Source of the DNA: Mixta hanseatica
GTDB taxonomy: Bacteria; Pseudomonadota; Gammaproteobacteria; Enterobacterales; Enterobacteriaceae
DNA length: 64,000 nt
Direction: 5' to 3'
Assembly: GCF_023517775.1 (NCBI RefSeq)
Contig: NZ_CP082904.1
Location: 1,860,001 to 1,924,000, forward strand
Part shown: one piece after another, positions 1 through 9,015 of the stretch
Position numbering within the stretch: position 1 is the first letter of the stretch
Layout: every line of letters starts with the position of its first letter
Notes under the pieces: generated by a model
Database searches by the model: none
Seen by the model: the letters and a program-made list of their open reading frames with translations, nothing else
Told to the model about the DNA's origin: nothing
Translations under genes and position numbers: made by a program

Positions 1-1
1 A

Positions 2-694
2 TTTTCATACCGACGCTGGCTGATTATCAGCCCGCACGCTGATGATGCCGAGCTGGGCTGCGGCGGCATCATCGCCAGGGCGGTTGAGGCGGGGGTTGAG
101 GTTCATATTGCGGTCGTTATCTTAAAAGGCGAAACTCATCTGCGCGAACAGCGCTATGTCTCCGCCTCACAGCGCTATCAGGAGCTTGCTGCCGCAATGA
201 GCAGCGCGGACGCGCACTATTCCGTACTGAATTTTGTTAACGAAGGGGAGTGCTTCGATTTGGCCTCTTCCAGTCAGTCGGCATGTGTTCAGCAACTGGA
301 TAAATTGCTTGAAGAGATACAGCCCGAGCTGATGCTGATGCCGGTTCCCTCGTTCCATCAGGAGCATCAGTGGGTTTATCACTGCTGTGTGGCCGCCACT
401 CGCCCGACCAAAAATCAACGCTCGCTGCGTCTTATCGCCGCGTATGAATATCCGGCGGCAGGCTGGGGAAATTCTTCCGCCTGGGATGGCTCGCGCGGCG
501 CAGTGTATATCAATATCAGCGATTATTTACCGGCAAAGCTGAGCATGCTGGCAGAGCATCAGTCACAGATGTCGGCGACGCCAAACGCGCTAATCTCGCT
601 TGATGGCGTAAAGCGACTGGCCTCATTCCGTGGCGTTGAGGCGGGCTATGATTATGCAGAGATGCTCTATCTGATGCGGGGATGGATCGATTGA
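2..694 (+). CDS. PIG-L family deacetylase, 5' end outside window
   Basis: The open frame is already running at base 2, so the start codon lies before the window. Translation near the beginning gives SPHADDAELGCGG, the metal-binding motif of the PIG-L/LmbE deacetylases (usually PHPDDE). Further on, HQEHQWVYH matches the second cluster of metal-ligand histidines. Known members remove an acetyl group from N-acetylglucosamine-type substrates with zinc; the substrate here cannot be told. An internal ATG at 197 would cut off the first motif, so it is not the real start. About 230 residues are visible, close to a whole family member. Confidence 0.85.
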   Translation, partial: FSYRRWLIISPHADDAELGCGGIIARAVEAGVEVHIAVVILKGETHLREQRYVSASQRYQELAAAMSSADAHYSVLNFVNEGECFDLASSSQSACVQQLDKLLEEIQPELMLMPVPSFHQEHQWVYHCCVAATRPTKNQRSLRLIAAYEYPAAGWGNSSAWDGSRGAVYINISDYLPAKLSMLAEHQSQMSATPNALISLDGVKRLASFRGVEAGYDYAEMLYLMRGWID

Positions 695-751
695 TCTATC
701 CTTTTTGACGTTGCGGTCTGGCCATCAGATGGGCCAGACCGCAATTGATGG

Positions 752-2230
752 TTAATGGCCGCCCATCAGCTTTTCAATATCTTCTGGTTTGTCATGCACG
801 CCGAAACGATCGACCAGGGTTTGGGTCGCTTCGTTCATGCCCCGAATGTCCACCGCCTTTCCTGCGCGGCGAAACTTAATCACCACGCGATCCAGCGCGC
901 TGACAGAGGTAATATCCCAGAAATGAGCATGCGTGACATCAATCACCACGCGCTCAACCGTTTCGCGAAAGTCGAAGTCACGGGTGAAACGGTCGGATGA
1001 GGCAAAGAATACCTGACCGGTGACGATGTAGGTACGCGTGCCATCCTGTAACCTCGAATCAACCGTCATAAAGCGGGCAACCTTAGTGGCAAAGTTCAAC
1101 GAGGCAATCAGCACCCCGGTCAGCACGCCAAACGCCAGGTTATGCGTGGCTACCACTACCACCACGGTCGCCAGCATCACTACGCTGGTTGATAGCGGAT
1201 GTGAGCGCAGATCCGTAAGGGATCGCCAGGAGAAGGTGCCAATAGAGACCATGATCATCACCGCAACCAACGCCGCCATCGGGATTTGCGATACCCATTC
1301 ACGCAGAAATACCACCATCAGCAACAGCACCACGCCGGCAGTCAGCGTGGAAAGGCGTCCGCGCCCGCCAGATTTGACGTTAATAACCGACTGACCAATC
1401 ATCGCGCAGCCCGCCATGCCGCCAATCAAGGAGGTACAGATATTAGCGATGCCCTGCGCCTTACACTCGCGATTCTTATCGCTTGCCGTATCGGTCATCT
1501 CATCCACGATGGTTGCCGTCATCATTGATTCCAGCAGCCCCACCACGGCCAGACCGGCGGAATAAGGCAGAATAATCAGCAGGGTATCGAGGTTAAAGGG
1601 AATCGCCGGGATAAGAAACACCGGCAGGCTGTCAGGCAGTTTGCCCATATCGCCCACGGTGCGCACATCCAGATGTAGCCAGATGGAAATGGCGGTCAGC
1701 ACCAGGATACAGACCAGCGGGGAGGGAACGGTTTTATTGAGGTACGGAAAAAGATAAATAATGCCAAGGCCAGCGGCGGTCAGTGCGTAAACGTGCCAGG
1801 TGACATCAGTCAGTTCCGGCAGCTGCGCCAGAAATATCAGAATCGCCAGCGCGTTGACAAAACCGGTCACCACCGAGCGCGATACATAGCGCATCAGGCT
1901 ACCGAGCCGCAGATAACCGGCAATCAGCTGAAGAACGCCGGTCAGCGCAGAGGCCGCCAGCAGATACTGTAATCCATGGTCTTTTACCAGCGTCACCATC
2001 AGCAGGGCCATTGCGCCGGTCGAAGATGAAATCATGGCCGGGCGGCCGCCAAAGAAGGCCATAACCAGAGGGATACAGAACGCGGAATAAAGCCCGACCT
2101 GCGGGTCTACGCCGGCAATGATGGAAAAAGCGATCGCTTCAGGGATAAGCGCGAGCGCGACAACAATACCGGCCAGTACGTCACCACGGACGTTACCCAG
2201 CCAGTCCTTACGCGTCGAGGACAGCAACAT
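752..2230 (-). CDS. SulP family inorganic anion transporter with STAS domain
   Basis: The 492-residue protein has about ten to twelve membrane helices and the SulP hallmark near residue 40 ([12 protein letters not shown]), followed by a cytoplasmic STAS domain over roughly the last 90 residues. Bacterial SulP proteins carry sulfate, bicarbonate, dicarboxylates or similar anions across the inner membrane; the substrate is not readable here. A longer frame opens at 2293, but its first 21 residues are unlike the family and overlap a likely terminator. The ATG at 2230 begins [17 protein letters not shown], which fits the family N terminus. No carbonic anhydrase gene is adjacent. Confidence 0.9.
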   Translation of the reverse strand: MLLSSTRKDWLGNVRGDVLAGIVVALALIPEAIAFSIIAGVDPQVGLYSAFCIPLVMAFFGGRPAMISSSTGAMALLMVTLVKDHGLQYLLAASALTGVLQLIAGYLRLGSLMRYVSRSVVTGFVNALAILIFLAQLPELTDVTWHVYALTAAGLGIIYLFPYLNKTVPSPLVCILVLTAISIWLHLDVRTVGDMGKLPDSLPVFLIPAIPFNLDTLLIILPYSAGLAVVGLLESMMTATIVDEMTDTASDKNRECKAQGIANICTSLIGGMAGCAMIGQSVINVKSGGRGRLSTLTAGVVLLLMVVFLREWVSQIPMAALVAVMIMVSIGTFSWRSLTDLRSHPLSTSVVMLATVVVVVATHNLAFGVLTGVLIASLNFATKVARFMTVDSRLQDGTRTYIVTGQVFFASSDRFTRDFDFRETVERVVIDVTHAHFWDITSVSALDRVVIKFRRAGKAVDIRGMNEATQTLVDRFGVHDKPEDIEKLMGGH

Positions 2231-2284
2231 AATTTTTCTCAGTTTTTGGATGCAGTTAGCCCGTGAGGGCAAAAATTTTGTACG

Positions 2285-2310
2285 AAAAAGCACATCCGCA
2301 GACGGGATGT
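2285..2310 (-). terminator. Rho-independent terminator, minus strand
   Basis: Six-base arms ACATCC (2292-2297) and GGATGT (2305-2310) form a stem; on the minus strand it is followed by GC and a run of five T. It would end transcripts coming from the EamA gene at 2543-3433 just before the SulP gene. Confidence 0.5.
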
Positions 2311-2334
2311 TTTTGTGCGTGCGGCCGAGATTAC

Positions 2335-2571
2335 TCAGCGCAACAGGGAGGGATTACCACTCAGGGCGGCGTAATACGCATGATATTTTGAAAACTCCTT
2401 TACGGCGGTGTGAACCCCTTCAGGAACCAGAAAAGCCTGCTGAACCGGGTGTTCGGAGCAGGCCGTGAAAGCTGGCTGGCGATCAAAAAGTATGAGCGCC
2501 ATACCAGAAGCGCGTTTTACTTTACCTGAAACTTCCGCCGGGTCAAGAGACGGGCTTTTTACTGCCCACAC
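2335..2571 (-). CDS. Uncertain small ORF after the EamA transporter
   Basis: An open frame of 78 codons, or 56 if it starts at the ATG near 2505, lies between the EamA gene, whose last 29 bases it overlaps, and the terminator at 2285-2310. I do not recognise the product. There is no clear ribosome binding site. It may be a remnant or chance frame; its position inside a transcription unit is the only support. Confidence 0.22.
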   Translation of the reverse strand: MWAVKSPSLDPAEVSGKVKRASGMALILFDRQPAFTACSEHPVQQAFLVPEGVHTAVKEFSKYHAYYAALSGNPSLLR

Positions 2572-3433
2572 TCCTGCGGGCGGGCGTGCGAAACACCATC
2601 ATAATTCCGAGCAGTATCGCTCCCATACCGATCATGCCGGACCAGGGCAGCGTATTGCCCAGCAGGAGATAATCCAGAATGGCGGTAATAACGGGAACCA
2701 GATAAAACAGGCTGGTCACGTTAACAATGCTGCCCGCGTTAAGCAGACGGTAGAGCAGTAACTGGGCTACAACCGAAATCAGCACCCCCAGGAACAGCAC
2801 TGAGATAAAAAATTCCCGATTGAAACTTACCTGAAAAGTGCCCAGCGGCAGGAGAACGAGGCATAACAGCAGGCTAATCCCATATTGAAGCGGAAGGACC
2901 TCGGCTGGAGCCTGGCGCGTTTTCTTCTGCATGATGGCGCCGAATGTCATAAACAATAGCGCCGCCAGGGCGAAAACGATCCCGGACGCGGGCAGATAGG
3001 CGGTTGACAGGCTGCGCCAGACCAGCAGTACCAGGCCTGAAAGCGCCACCAGCAATCCGAGAATACGCGTTCCCTGCATGCGGCGCTCAACGATACATAG
3101 CGTCAGGATGGGCTGAATACCCATAATTGTCGCAATCAACCCTGGCGTAACGCCGTGCGCCATAGCCTGAAAGTAACAAACCGAATAGCAGCCGATAAGC
3201 ATCAGCCCTGTCAGCGCCGCTTGTCGCCGGGCGCCTTTTTCCGGCAACCAGCGGCGGCGAAAACAACCGATAATCAGTAGCGTGCCAAGCGCAATGGCAA
3301 AACGGAAAATAAGCAACGCTAAAGGTGATGCGTTATCTAACCCCAGCCGGGTAAAGATGGCAGCGCAGCCCCAGAGTAAAACAAAGCCAGATGTGGCGCT
3401 CTGCGAGGCAAAAGTGGCTTTACTTAATTGCAT
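2543..3433 (-). CDS. EamA/DMT superfamily transporter
   Basis: At 296 residues with ten predicted membrane helices in two repeats, this has the standard size and layout of a drug/metabolite transporter (two EamA domains). It starts MQLSKATFASQSATSGFVLLW; a Gly-rich segment and basic cytoplasmic tail follow the last helix. Members of the family export amino acids, metabolites or toxic compounds across the inner membrane, but sequence alone does not give the substrate. It is divergent from the LysR gene at 3577, which is the obvious candidate regulator; the shared promoter region carries a palindrome at 3513-3526. Confidence 0.87.
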   Translation of the reverse strand: MQLSKATFASQSATSGFVLLWGCAAIFTRLGLDNASPLALLIFRFAIALGTLLIIGCFRRRWLPEKGARRQAALTGLMLIGCYSVCYFQAMAHGVTPGLIATIMGIQPILTLCIVERRMQGTRILGLLVALSGLVLLVWRSLSTAYLPASGIVFALAALLFMTFGAIMQKKTRQAPAEVLPLQYGISLLLCLVLLPLGTFQVSFNREFFISVLFLGVLISVVAQLLLYRLLNAGSIVNVTSLFYLVPVITAILDYLLLGNTLPWSGMIGMGAILLGIMMVFRTPARRSVGSKKPVS

Positions 3434-3512
3434 AATTATTTATTTTCCTTACCTCGTTTCATCGAGGCCCGTGCCGACAATGGCGTTCATTTTGCTGAAA
3501 TTTATCACCTCA

Positions 3513-3526
3513 TTTGTAATTACAAA
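3513..3526. promoter_or_regulatory. Perfect palindrome between EamA and LysR genes
   Basis: TTTGTAATTACAAA is a perfect 14-base palindrome in the divergent promoter region. It has the T-N11-A form favoured by LysR regulators, so it is a candidate operator for the LysR protein encoded next door. This is inference from position and symmetry only. Confidence 0.45.
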
Positions 3527-3576
3527 AACGAATGTTTAGCATGGATGTCATGACAAATTCAGATGGGGCGTTTTTC

Positions 3577-4449
3577 ATGGATAGGAATATTCAAAAGTAC
3601 AAAGCCTTTCTGCAAGTGGTCGAGCTGGAGAGTTTTACTAAAGCGGTGGAAAAATTATTTTATTCACAGTCTGGTATCAGCCGGATGATTAATGATTTAG
3701 AGAAAGAATGGAACGTCACGTTATTTGAGCGTGGCCGGACTGGCGTGCGACTGACATCAGACGGCGTGACGCTGTTACCCTTTGCGCAAAGGGTCTGTGA
3801 GGAGTATCAAAAACTTCAGGCTGAAGTCGATGCGCTCAACGGGCTGCAGTCGGGCATTATCCGTATTGGTACCTTTTCGAGTGTGGCAACCCACTGGCTA
3901 CCTGGAATTTTACAAGCGTTCCAGGAAGATTACCCCAACATAGATTTTGAGCTGTTGCTGGGAGACTATACGGAAATTGAAAGCTGGATAGCTGAAGGGC
4001 GGGTGGATTGTGGTTTCACACGTTTACCTGCCTCACCCGCATTTGAAACGCTTTTTCTTGAAAAGGATGACTATCTTGTTGTTCTTCCTGAAGGGCATAA
4101 ACTTTTAGCCTATGATGTCGTTCCCATTGCTTCATTATGTCATGAACCTTTTATTCTGCTTGAGAAAGGCAGGAATAATGAAATATCGGAGATATTCAGA
4201 GAATACCAACTTCAGCCGCGTGTAAAATTCACCCTGTGGGATGATTATGCCGTTATGGCCATGGTGGAAAAAAAACTGGGCGTCAGTATTTTACCCACGC
4301 TTATCCTCAGAAATATTCCTTACCGTATCCTTACCAGAAAGATAGACATTTCACCCTGCCGTAATATTGGCCTTGCATTCAGAAGTTCAAAAAACCTGTC
4401 ACGAGCCGTGAAACAATTTATTGAGTACCTTGATGACAGAAATGCATAA
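3577..4449 (+). CDS. LysR family transcriptional regulator
   Basis: A winged helix-turn-helix occupies residues 1-65 (FTKAVEKLFYSQSGISRMIND is the helix region), followed by a periplasmic-binding-protein-like effector domain to the end. Length of 290 residues is typical. The frame is open from 3532, but the ATG at 3577 (MDRNIQKYKAFLQVVE) matches the usual LysR beginning. The gene is divergent from the EamA exporter, the classic arrangement in which a LysR protein activates its neighbour in response to the transported compound. Its base composition is more AT-rich than the flanking enzymes, hinting at transfer. Confidence 0.87.
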   Translation: MDRNIQKYKAFLQVVELESFTKAVEKLFYSQSGISRMINDLEKEWNVTLFERGRTGVRLTSDGVTLLPFAQRVCEEYQKLQAEVDALNGLQSGIIRIGTFSSVATHWLPGILQAFQEDYPNIDFELLLGDYTEIESWIAEGRVDCGFTRLPASPAFETLFLEKDDYLVVLPEGHKLLAYDVVPIASLCHEPFILLEKGRNNEISEIFREYQLQPRVKFTLWDDYAVMAMVEKKLGVSILPTLILRNIPYRILTRKIDISPCRNIGLAFRSSKNLSRAVKQFIEYLDDRNA

Positions 4450-4649
4450 ATCTCCTGGTTCCAGTTTAGCGTTTGTCAGCAGAAAAGCCGTCACGGACGT
4501 CGCGTCACCAATCTCGCCAGCAAACAGTAATGGCATAAATCCGCTGATTTTAATTTTCTTCACGAGCAGGCTGCTCATCATGGGGCGTAACGAGGTCCGG
4601 ATTATCTACGTTAACGCCCTACGATTTTCGCGGAGGATTTTGCGGCGGT

Positions 4650-5846
4650 TCACTGAGGCGCCGCTTGCTCAGAGGCGGGTAACTTTCTTAACCGTTCTGA
4701 GAGACGCAGGCACAGCAAAGCCATCAGGATAAATGCAACCGATATGCCAGTCAGTCCATAAAAACCGGCCAACGGATAAATCCAGGCCGCAACGGCCGAG
4801 CCAAACCCAATGCCGCCAAACATGAACGCGCTGGTTAACGCCAGGGCGACGCCGCGAAGTTTTGTAGAGGATAACTCCACCACCCTGCGCTGCTGGCTTG
4901 GCCAGAGCATATCCGTTGCAAATGCCCAGACAACCAGCGCCAGCAACAGAATGCTCAGAATTTTAGGCAGCATGGTGATAAGCGCCGTATCCATGATAAG
5001 CAGAAGCATGCCCGTTATCAGCAATTTTTCCGCCGACAGGCGTGCCGCCGCCCGCGTTACATAGAGGTTACCCAGCACGCCCGCCACGCCCAGCACGGTC
5101 AGTGCAGCCGATACGGCATGGGTGCCGCCAGCATAGGTATCCCGAATCAGCGGGGCGATAAAAGAGTAAAAACTGTATACGCCGGCGGTGATAAAAAATA
5201 CCACCAGAAAAGCGGAAAGATATTCTCCCTTTCTTAGCACGCCTGCAATGTCAGCCAGATGGATAGGGGTGCCTTCAGGCCCGCTGGGTACGGAAAAGAG
5301 AATATTAAGCCCGCTTAGCAGGCTAATCAGACCAACCAGCGCAAACAGGACTTTCGCTCCCCAGAGGCTGGCAATCCAGGCGGCAAGCGGAATACCTGCC
5401 AGACTCGCCATTGAAACGCCCAGTAAGACGATGCCAATGGCCCGGCCGCGCTGCTGCTCATGGGTTAACTCAGCGCCGAGCGCGACCAGAACAGGACCAA
5501 TAAGCCCGGCACCCAATCCCATCATCACCCGTGAGGCGATTAGCGCGCCATAGCCCGGGGAAAGGGCAAACGCAAATGCGCCCAGACTGAACAGCAGCAT
5601 ACCGGATAGTACCTGCTGGCGACGACGGTAATGACCGAATAAGACCTGTGCCAGCGGAGCGGCTAGCGCAAATGTCAGACCAAAAACGGTAAGCAGCCGC
5701 GCGCTCTGTGAATCGGTCAGTTGCCATGCGGCAGAGATGGCCGTCAGGCTGCCGGCAATGGAGAGCGCGCCGGTAGCCTGTACAAAATAAGCCAGGCTTA
5801 GCGCACGCAGCGCGCGACGCTGTGATAATGAAAGGGCATTGCTCAT
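4650..5846 (-). CDS. MFS transporter, drug:H+ antiporter type
   Basis: The 398-residue protein has twelve predicted membrane helices and the arrangement of DHA1-type major facilitators (AraJ/YdhP-like). GAGLIGPVLVALGAEL in the middle of the N-terminal half corresponds to the conserved helix 4 to 5 region. The start at 5846 has a GGGAGC ribosome binding site. It follows the SDR gene at 5891 by 44 bases on the same strand and is probably the last gene of an operon of two SDR enzymes plus exporter. The 200 bases beyond its end hold no recognisable gene. Confidence 0.87.
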   Translation of the reverse strand: MSNALSLSQRRALRALSLAYFVQATGALSIAGSLTAISAAWQLTDSQSARLLTVFGLTFALAAPLAQVLFGHYRRRQQVLSGMLLFSLGAFAFALSPGYGALIASRVMMGLGAGLIGPVLVALGAELTHEQQRGRAIGIVLLGVSMASLAGIPLAAWIASLWGAKVLFALVGLISLLSGLNILFSVPSGPEGTPIHLADIAGVLRKGEYLSAFLVVFFITAGVYSFYSFIAPLIRDTYAGGTHAVSAALTVLGVAGVLGNLYVTRAAARLSAEKLLITGMLLLIMDTALITMLPKILSILLLALVVWAFATDMLWPSQQRRVVELSSTKLRGVALALTSAFMFGGIGFGSAVAAWIYPLAGFYGLTGISVAFILMALLCLRLSERLRKLPASEQAAPQ

Positions 5847-5890
5847 GGTTCAGCTCCCAAAGAGGCAGGGGCAAGATGCCCCCGCAGGCA

Positions 5891-6652
5891 TCACTGTACC
5901 GGGATAGGATTGTCAATGACCGACTGGTTGAACTGGTTCACCAACAGATGTTCATTAGCGCCCGGGTTGTCACGCACCGGCAAAACACGATCGACAATGG
6001 CCTCAATGGTGTCGGTGCCCAGCTTGTCAAAGGTCTCGTTAATAAACGCATCCAGCGGCATGGCGCGTGGATCGCCGCTTTTATAAATCAGATCGGTATC
6101 CACCCACGGTGGCGAAATTTCAATTACCTGCACGCTGGTGTCGCGCAGCAGAAAGCGCTGAGAAAGCGTATAGGAATGAATGGCCGCTTTAGTGGCGGAG
6201 TAGAGCGCATTGGTCGCCAACGGCAGGAAGGCCAGAACCGAGCTGTTATTGATTAGCACGGCGTCAGGCTGCTGCTTCAAATGTTCAATAAACGCCGCGC
6301 TGACGCGTACCGGGCCGAGAATATTAGTGTTAAGCAAGGTAACGGCCTGCGCATCATCCAGCTCGCCGGCGGCATTGTCGAACGGCATAATACCGGCATT
6401 GTTAATGACAACATTAAGCGCAGGATAGCGCGACAGGATTTCCTGCGCCGCGGCTTGAATACTTTCTGCACGGGTAACGTCCAGCACCACCGAATCCATG
6501 CCGGGATTCGCTGCGGTAACCTCATCCAGCAGCGCCTTACGGCGGCCGGAAATGATCACCTTATTGCCCAGTTGATGAAATTTTTCCGCCATTGCGCGGC
6601 CAATGCCTGAGGTGCCGCCGGTAATAAAAATGGTGTTGTTGGTCAGTTTCAT
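5891..6652 (-). CDS. SDR family oxidoreductase (DltE/YoxD-like)
   Basis: A 253-residue classical short-chain dehydrogenase. The cofactor-binding TGGTSGIGR lies near residue 10, the NNAG motif near 87, and the YSATK catalytic Tyr/Lys pair near 155. The start at 6652 is preceded by GGAGAAAAATT; a longer frame to 6679 lacks such a site. It lies 37 bases after the first SDR gene (6690-7505) and 44 before the MFS gene. Substrate is not predictable; the pairing with an exporter and a GlxA-type regulator suggests a response to a reactive or toxic small molecule. Confidence 0.88.
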   Translation of the reverse strand: MKLTNNTIFITGGTSGIGRAMAEKFHQLGNKVIISGRRKALLDEVTAANPGMDSVVLDVTRAESIQAAAQEILSRYPALNVVINNAGIMPFDNAAGELDDAQAVTLLNTNILGPVRVSAAFIEHLKQQPDAVLINNSSVLAFLPLATNALYSATKAAIHSYTLSQRFLLRDTSVQVIEISPPWVDTDLIYKSGDPRAMPLDAFINETFDKLGTDTIEAIVDRVLPVRDNPGANEHLLVNQFNQSVIDNPIPVQ

Positions 6653-6689
6653 AATTTTTCTCCAGTAGGGACTATTCAATCATTGTTAA

Positions 6690-7505
6690 TCAGTGAAAGG
6701 AGGTTGGTGTGTAGCGTTCGGCCGGAGTCTGGCTACCCAGGTGCGGGATCATGGCCTGGCGTGCCTGCTCATAATTGATCCATAAAGACTCGTCCTGGAG
6801 AGACGGAATAGTGATCGGTTCACCCCGGGCGAAACCGGTGAGGGCAGCATCAACCATCTCCTGAGCGCTCATCACGATCGCCGGATCTAATTTATCGAGC
6901 GACAGTCCGCCGTTATCCCAGAACGGGGTTGCGGTGGCACCGGGCAGAACGGCCTGCACCTGAATGCCTTTATCTGCCAATTCGTGATGCAGCGACTGGC
7001 TGAAGGCCAGTACATAAGCTTTACTGGCGCCGTAAACGCCGTTCAGCAACTCGGGGGCGATACTGACAATGGAGGCGATATTAATAATGGCGCCGTGTCC
7101 GCGCGCAACGAATCCAGGCACTACCGCGTAAGTGAGGCGGGTCAGGGCGATTACGTTCAGATTAATCATGGCTGTCATTTTGTCCGCCTCGCTTTGCAGC
7201 AGCGGCAAATGAGTGCCGATACCGGCATTGTTCACCAGTAGAGTAATGCTGGCATCCTGACGCAGTTTCTCTTCCACTGCCGCAAGCTGCGTCAGATCGG
7301 CCAGATCGGCCGCTACCACTTCCACGCTGCGGCCGCTGTCGGTGGTAATGTGCTCTGCCAGTTGATTCAGGCGGTTATGGTTGCGGGCTACGATAATCAG
7401 GTCGTATCCCATTCTTGCGAGGCGAGCGGCGTAAAGCGCGCCCATGCCGGTTGAGGCGCCGGTTACCACGGCGGTGCCGCGGTCTTTCTGTGTTTGCTGC
7501 GTCAT
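6690..7505 (-). CDS. SDR family NAD(P)-dependent oxidoreductase
   Basis: A 271-residue classical SDR: TGASTGMGALYAARLA near residue 18 (cofactor binding), VNNAGIG near 93, and YGASKAYV near 155 with the catalytic Tyr and Lys. The ATG at 7505 sits eight bases after AAGG; a GTG three codons earlier is the alternative. It is the first gene of the SDR-SDR-MFS operon on the minus strand and is transcribed in the same direction as the GlxA-type regulator upstream. Differences from the second SDR in the tail region show the two are not a recent duplication. Confidence 0.87.
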   Translation of the reverse strand: MTQQTQKDRGTAVVTGASTGMGALYAARLARMGYDLIIVARNHNRLNQLAEHITTDSGRSVEVVAADLADLTQLAAVEEKLRQDASITLLVNNAGIGTHLPLLQSEADKMTAMINLNVIALTRLTYAVVPGFVARGHGAIINIASIVSIAPELLNGVYGASKAYVLAFSQSLHHELADKGIQVQAVLPGATATPFWDNGGLSLDKLDPAIVMSAQEMVDAALTGFARGEPITIPSLQDESLWINYEQARQAMIPHLGSQTPAERYTPTSFH

Positions 7506-7586
7506 GATATTCACCTTGTCTGTTGTGTGCTTGGTGAATTCATATTACGTAAACACACGTCGTCCTAAATGACGCAGAAGGTAGTA

Positions 7587-7612
7587 ATTCAGGACATCTT
7601 TCTGCCCTGAAT
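7587..7612. promoter_or_regulatory. Inverted repeat upstream of the SDR-SDR-MFS operon
   Basis: Arms ATTCAGG and CCTGAAT, seven bases each, are separated by 12 bases. It lies 75-110 bases upstream of the first SDR start and 60 bases after the GlxA-type regulator gene. It could be an operator for that regulator or a weak hairpin ending its transcript; it lacks a T run. Confidence 0.3.
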
Positions 7613-7673
7613 CATCCCTTCACTGGCGAAATGCGACAAAAGAGCGCGAGAGGGCAGGCAGATAAGGCGGGCG

Positions 7674-8612
7674 TTAAGACTTGCCGGTACGCAGTGACTG
7701 AGGCGGAATACCATAACCGCGAATAAAGACTTCGCGCATATGGCGGCGATCGCGAAATCCTGATTCCCGGGCGATAACATCCAGCGACAGGCGGCCCTGT
7801 TCAATCATCAGGCGGGCATTTTCCAGGCGCAGCCCTTCGATGGCCTTAGCTGGAGATTTCCCCGTTTCGGCGCGAAACAGACGGCTGAGCTGGCGCGCGC
7901 TGACATGCACCGCATCAGCCAGATCTTCTACCGTCAGCGGTTTATTGAGATTATTGCGCGCATATTCCAGGGCTGACTGCAGACGATCGCTGCGCGGCGC
8001 CAGTGCCAGCATTTCGGAATGCTGGGTTTGTCCGCCAGAGCGCCGGTGATGCATGACTAACCGGTGTGCCACGTTACGGGCGATATCTGTGCCCAGATCC
8101 TTTTCCACCATGCCCAACGCCATATCCAGTCCGGCAGTAAGCCCTGCTGAGGTCCAGACGTGATCGTCAATGATGAAGATACGATCCTCTTCCACCCGAA
8201 TGGCGGGATACAGGGTTTTCATATTTTGCGCGTGTGCCCAGTGAGTGGTAGCGCGGCGATCGGATAACAGCCCGGCCTGCGCCAGCACAAAGGCGCCGGT
8301 ACAGATTCCGGCGACGCGGCGCGCTTTCAGGGCATTATTTTGTAAAAAGCTGATAACGCCCGCCGTTGCTGGTAGCTCCAGCGGAGTGAGTACGCCAACA
8401 ACAAGCCAGGTATCTATCGGCGCCTCTACGTCAAGCGGCTGGCTGTCCACGCCAACGCCGTAAGACGATTTAACCGGGCCGCCGCGTTCGGAGTAGACCG
8501 TACAGGTATAAAACGGCTCTTTTATCGCCTGGTTGGCAAATTCAAAAACGCTCAGCGTGGATAATCCCAGCACCTGGAAGCGATCGGTAATCAGTAAACC
8601 TACCCGATGCAT
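7674..8612 (-). CDS. GlxA family transcriptional regulator (DJ-1/PfpI plus AraC)
   Basis: The N-terminal half is a DJ-1/PfpI-like domain with the nucleophile-elbow segment AGICTGAFVLAQAG and RATTHW further on. The C-terminal half, about residues 210-310, is an AraC double helix-turn-helix (VEDLADAVHVSARQLSRLFR). At 312 residues it is the standard GlxA layout. Three ATG codons in a row follow AGGAG; the third, at 8612, has the best spacing. Family members sense small metabolites and activate adjacent catabolic or detoxification genes; here the natural target is the SDR-SDR-MFS operon directly downstream. Confidence 0.88.
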   Translation of the reverse strand: MHRVGLLITDRFQVLGLSTLSVFEFANQAIKEPFYTCTVYSERGGPVKSSYGVGVDSQPLDVEAPIDTWLVVGVLTPLELPATAGVISFLQNNALKARRVAGICTGAFVLAQAGLLSDRRATTHWAHAQNMKTLYPAIRVEEDRIFIIDDHVWTSAGLTAGLDMALGMVEKDLGTDIARNVAHRLVMHHRRSGGQTQHSEMLALAPRSDRLQSALEYARNNLNKPLTVEDLADAVHVSARQLSRLFRAETGKSPAKAIEGLRLENARLMIEQGRLSLDVIARESGFRDRRHMREVFIRGYGIPPQSLRTGKS

Positions 8613-9015
8613 CATCATCTCCTGTGTTGTTAAACGGCACGAGGTGTAATCGGCACTTCACTTTTTCTGCATAATGCTGGATGTGAGCTATGGGTTTCAA
8701 TCATTAAAAAACAGACCTGACGGTCAAATGGGTTACCTGCCCGACCCGGGTTTCCAGCCTTGGGGAAAAACGTAGGCGCAACACCGTTGTGTCTGTAGAG
8801 ATTAATCGTCGCCGCATAAGCGATATGTGCTAAAAAAATAATTTAATCTTTTTATTATCATTTAGTTAACTGGAAGTGATAACAAACGTTGAAAATATAG
8901 GTTGCGATTTAATCGCGCGCTATGTAACTTAGTGTCAAGCCCACCGCACGACGCCCTAAGCTGGCAATTTAAGTAGCGTGCGATTTAATAGTGATTTAAT
9001 TAAAGGAGTAATATC
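8613..9015. other. Intergenic region upstream of the esterase gene
   Basis: These 403 bases separate divergent genes (GlxA regulator and esterase) and become AT-rich toward the esterase. GCGATT-T-AATCGC at 8904-8916 is a near-perfect dyad, and TGCGATTTAAT recurs at about 8979, followed by GTGATTTAAT just before the ribosome binding site. These repeats could be binding sites; no RNA gene or ORF is recognisable. Confidence 0.4.

Noticed and set aside
4399..4581. 60-codon minus-strand frame between LysR and MFS genes
   Set aside because: Overlaps the LysR 3' end, lacks a ribosome binding site, and shows no known pattern.
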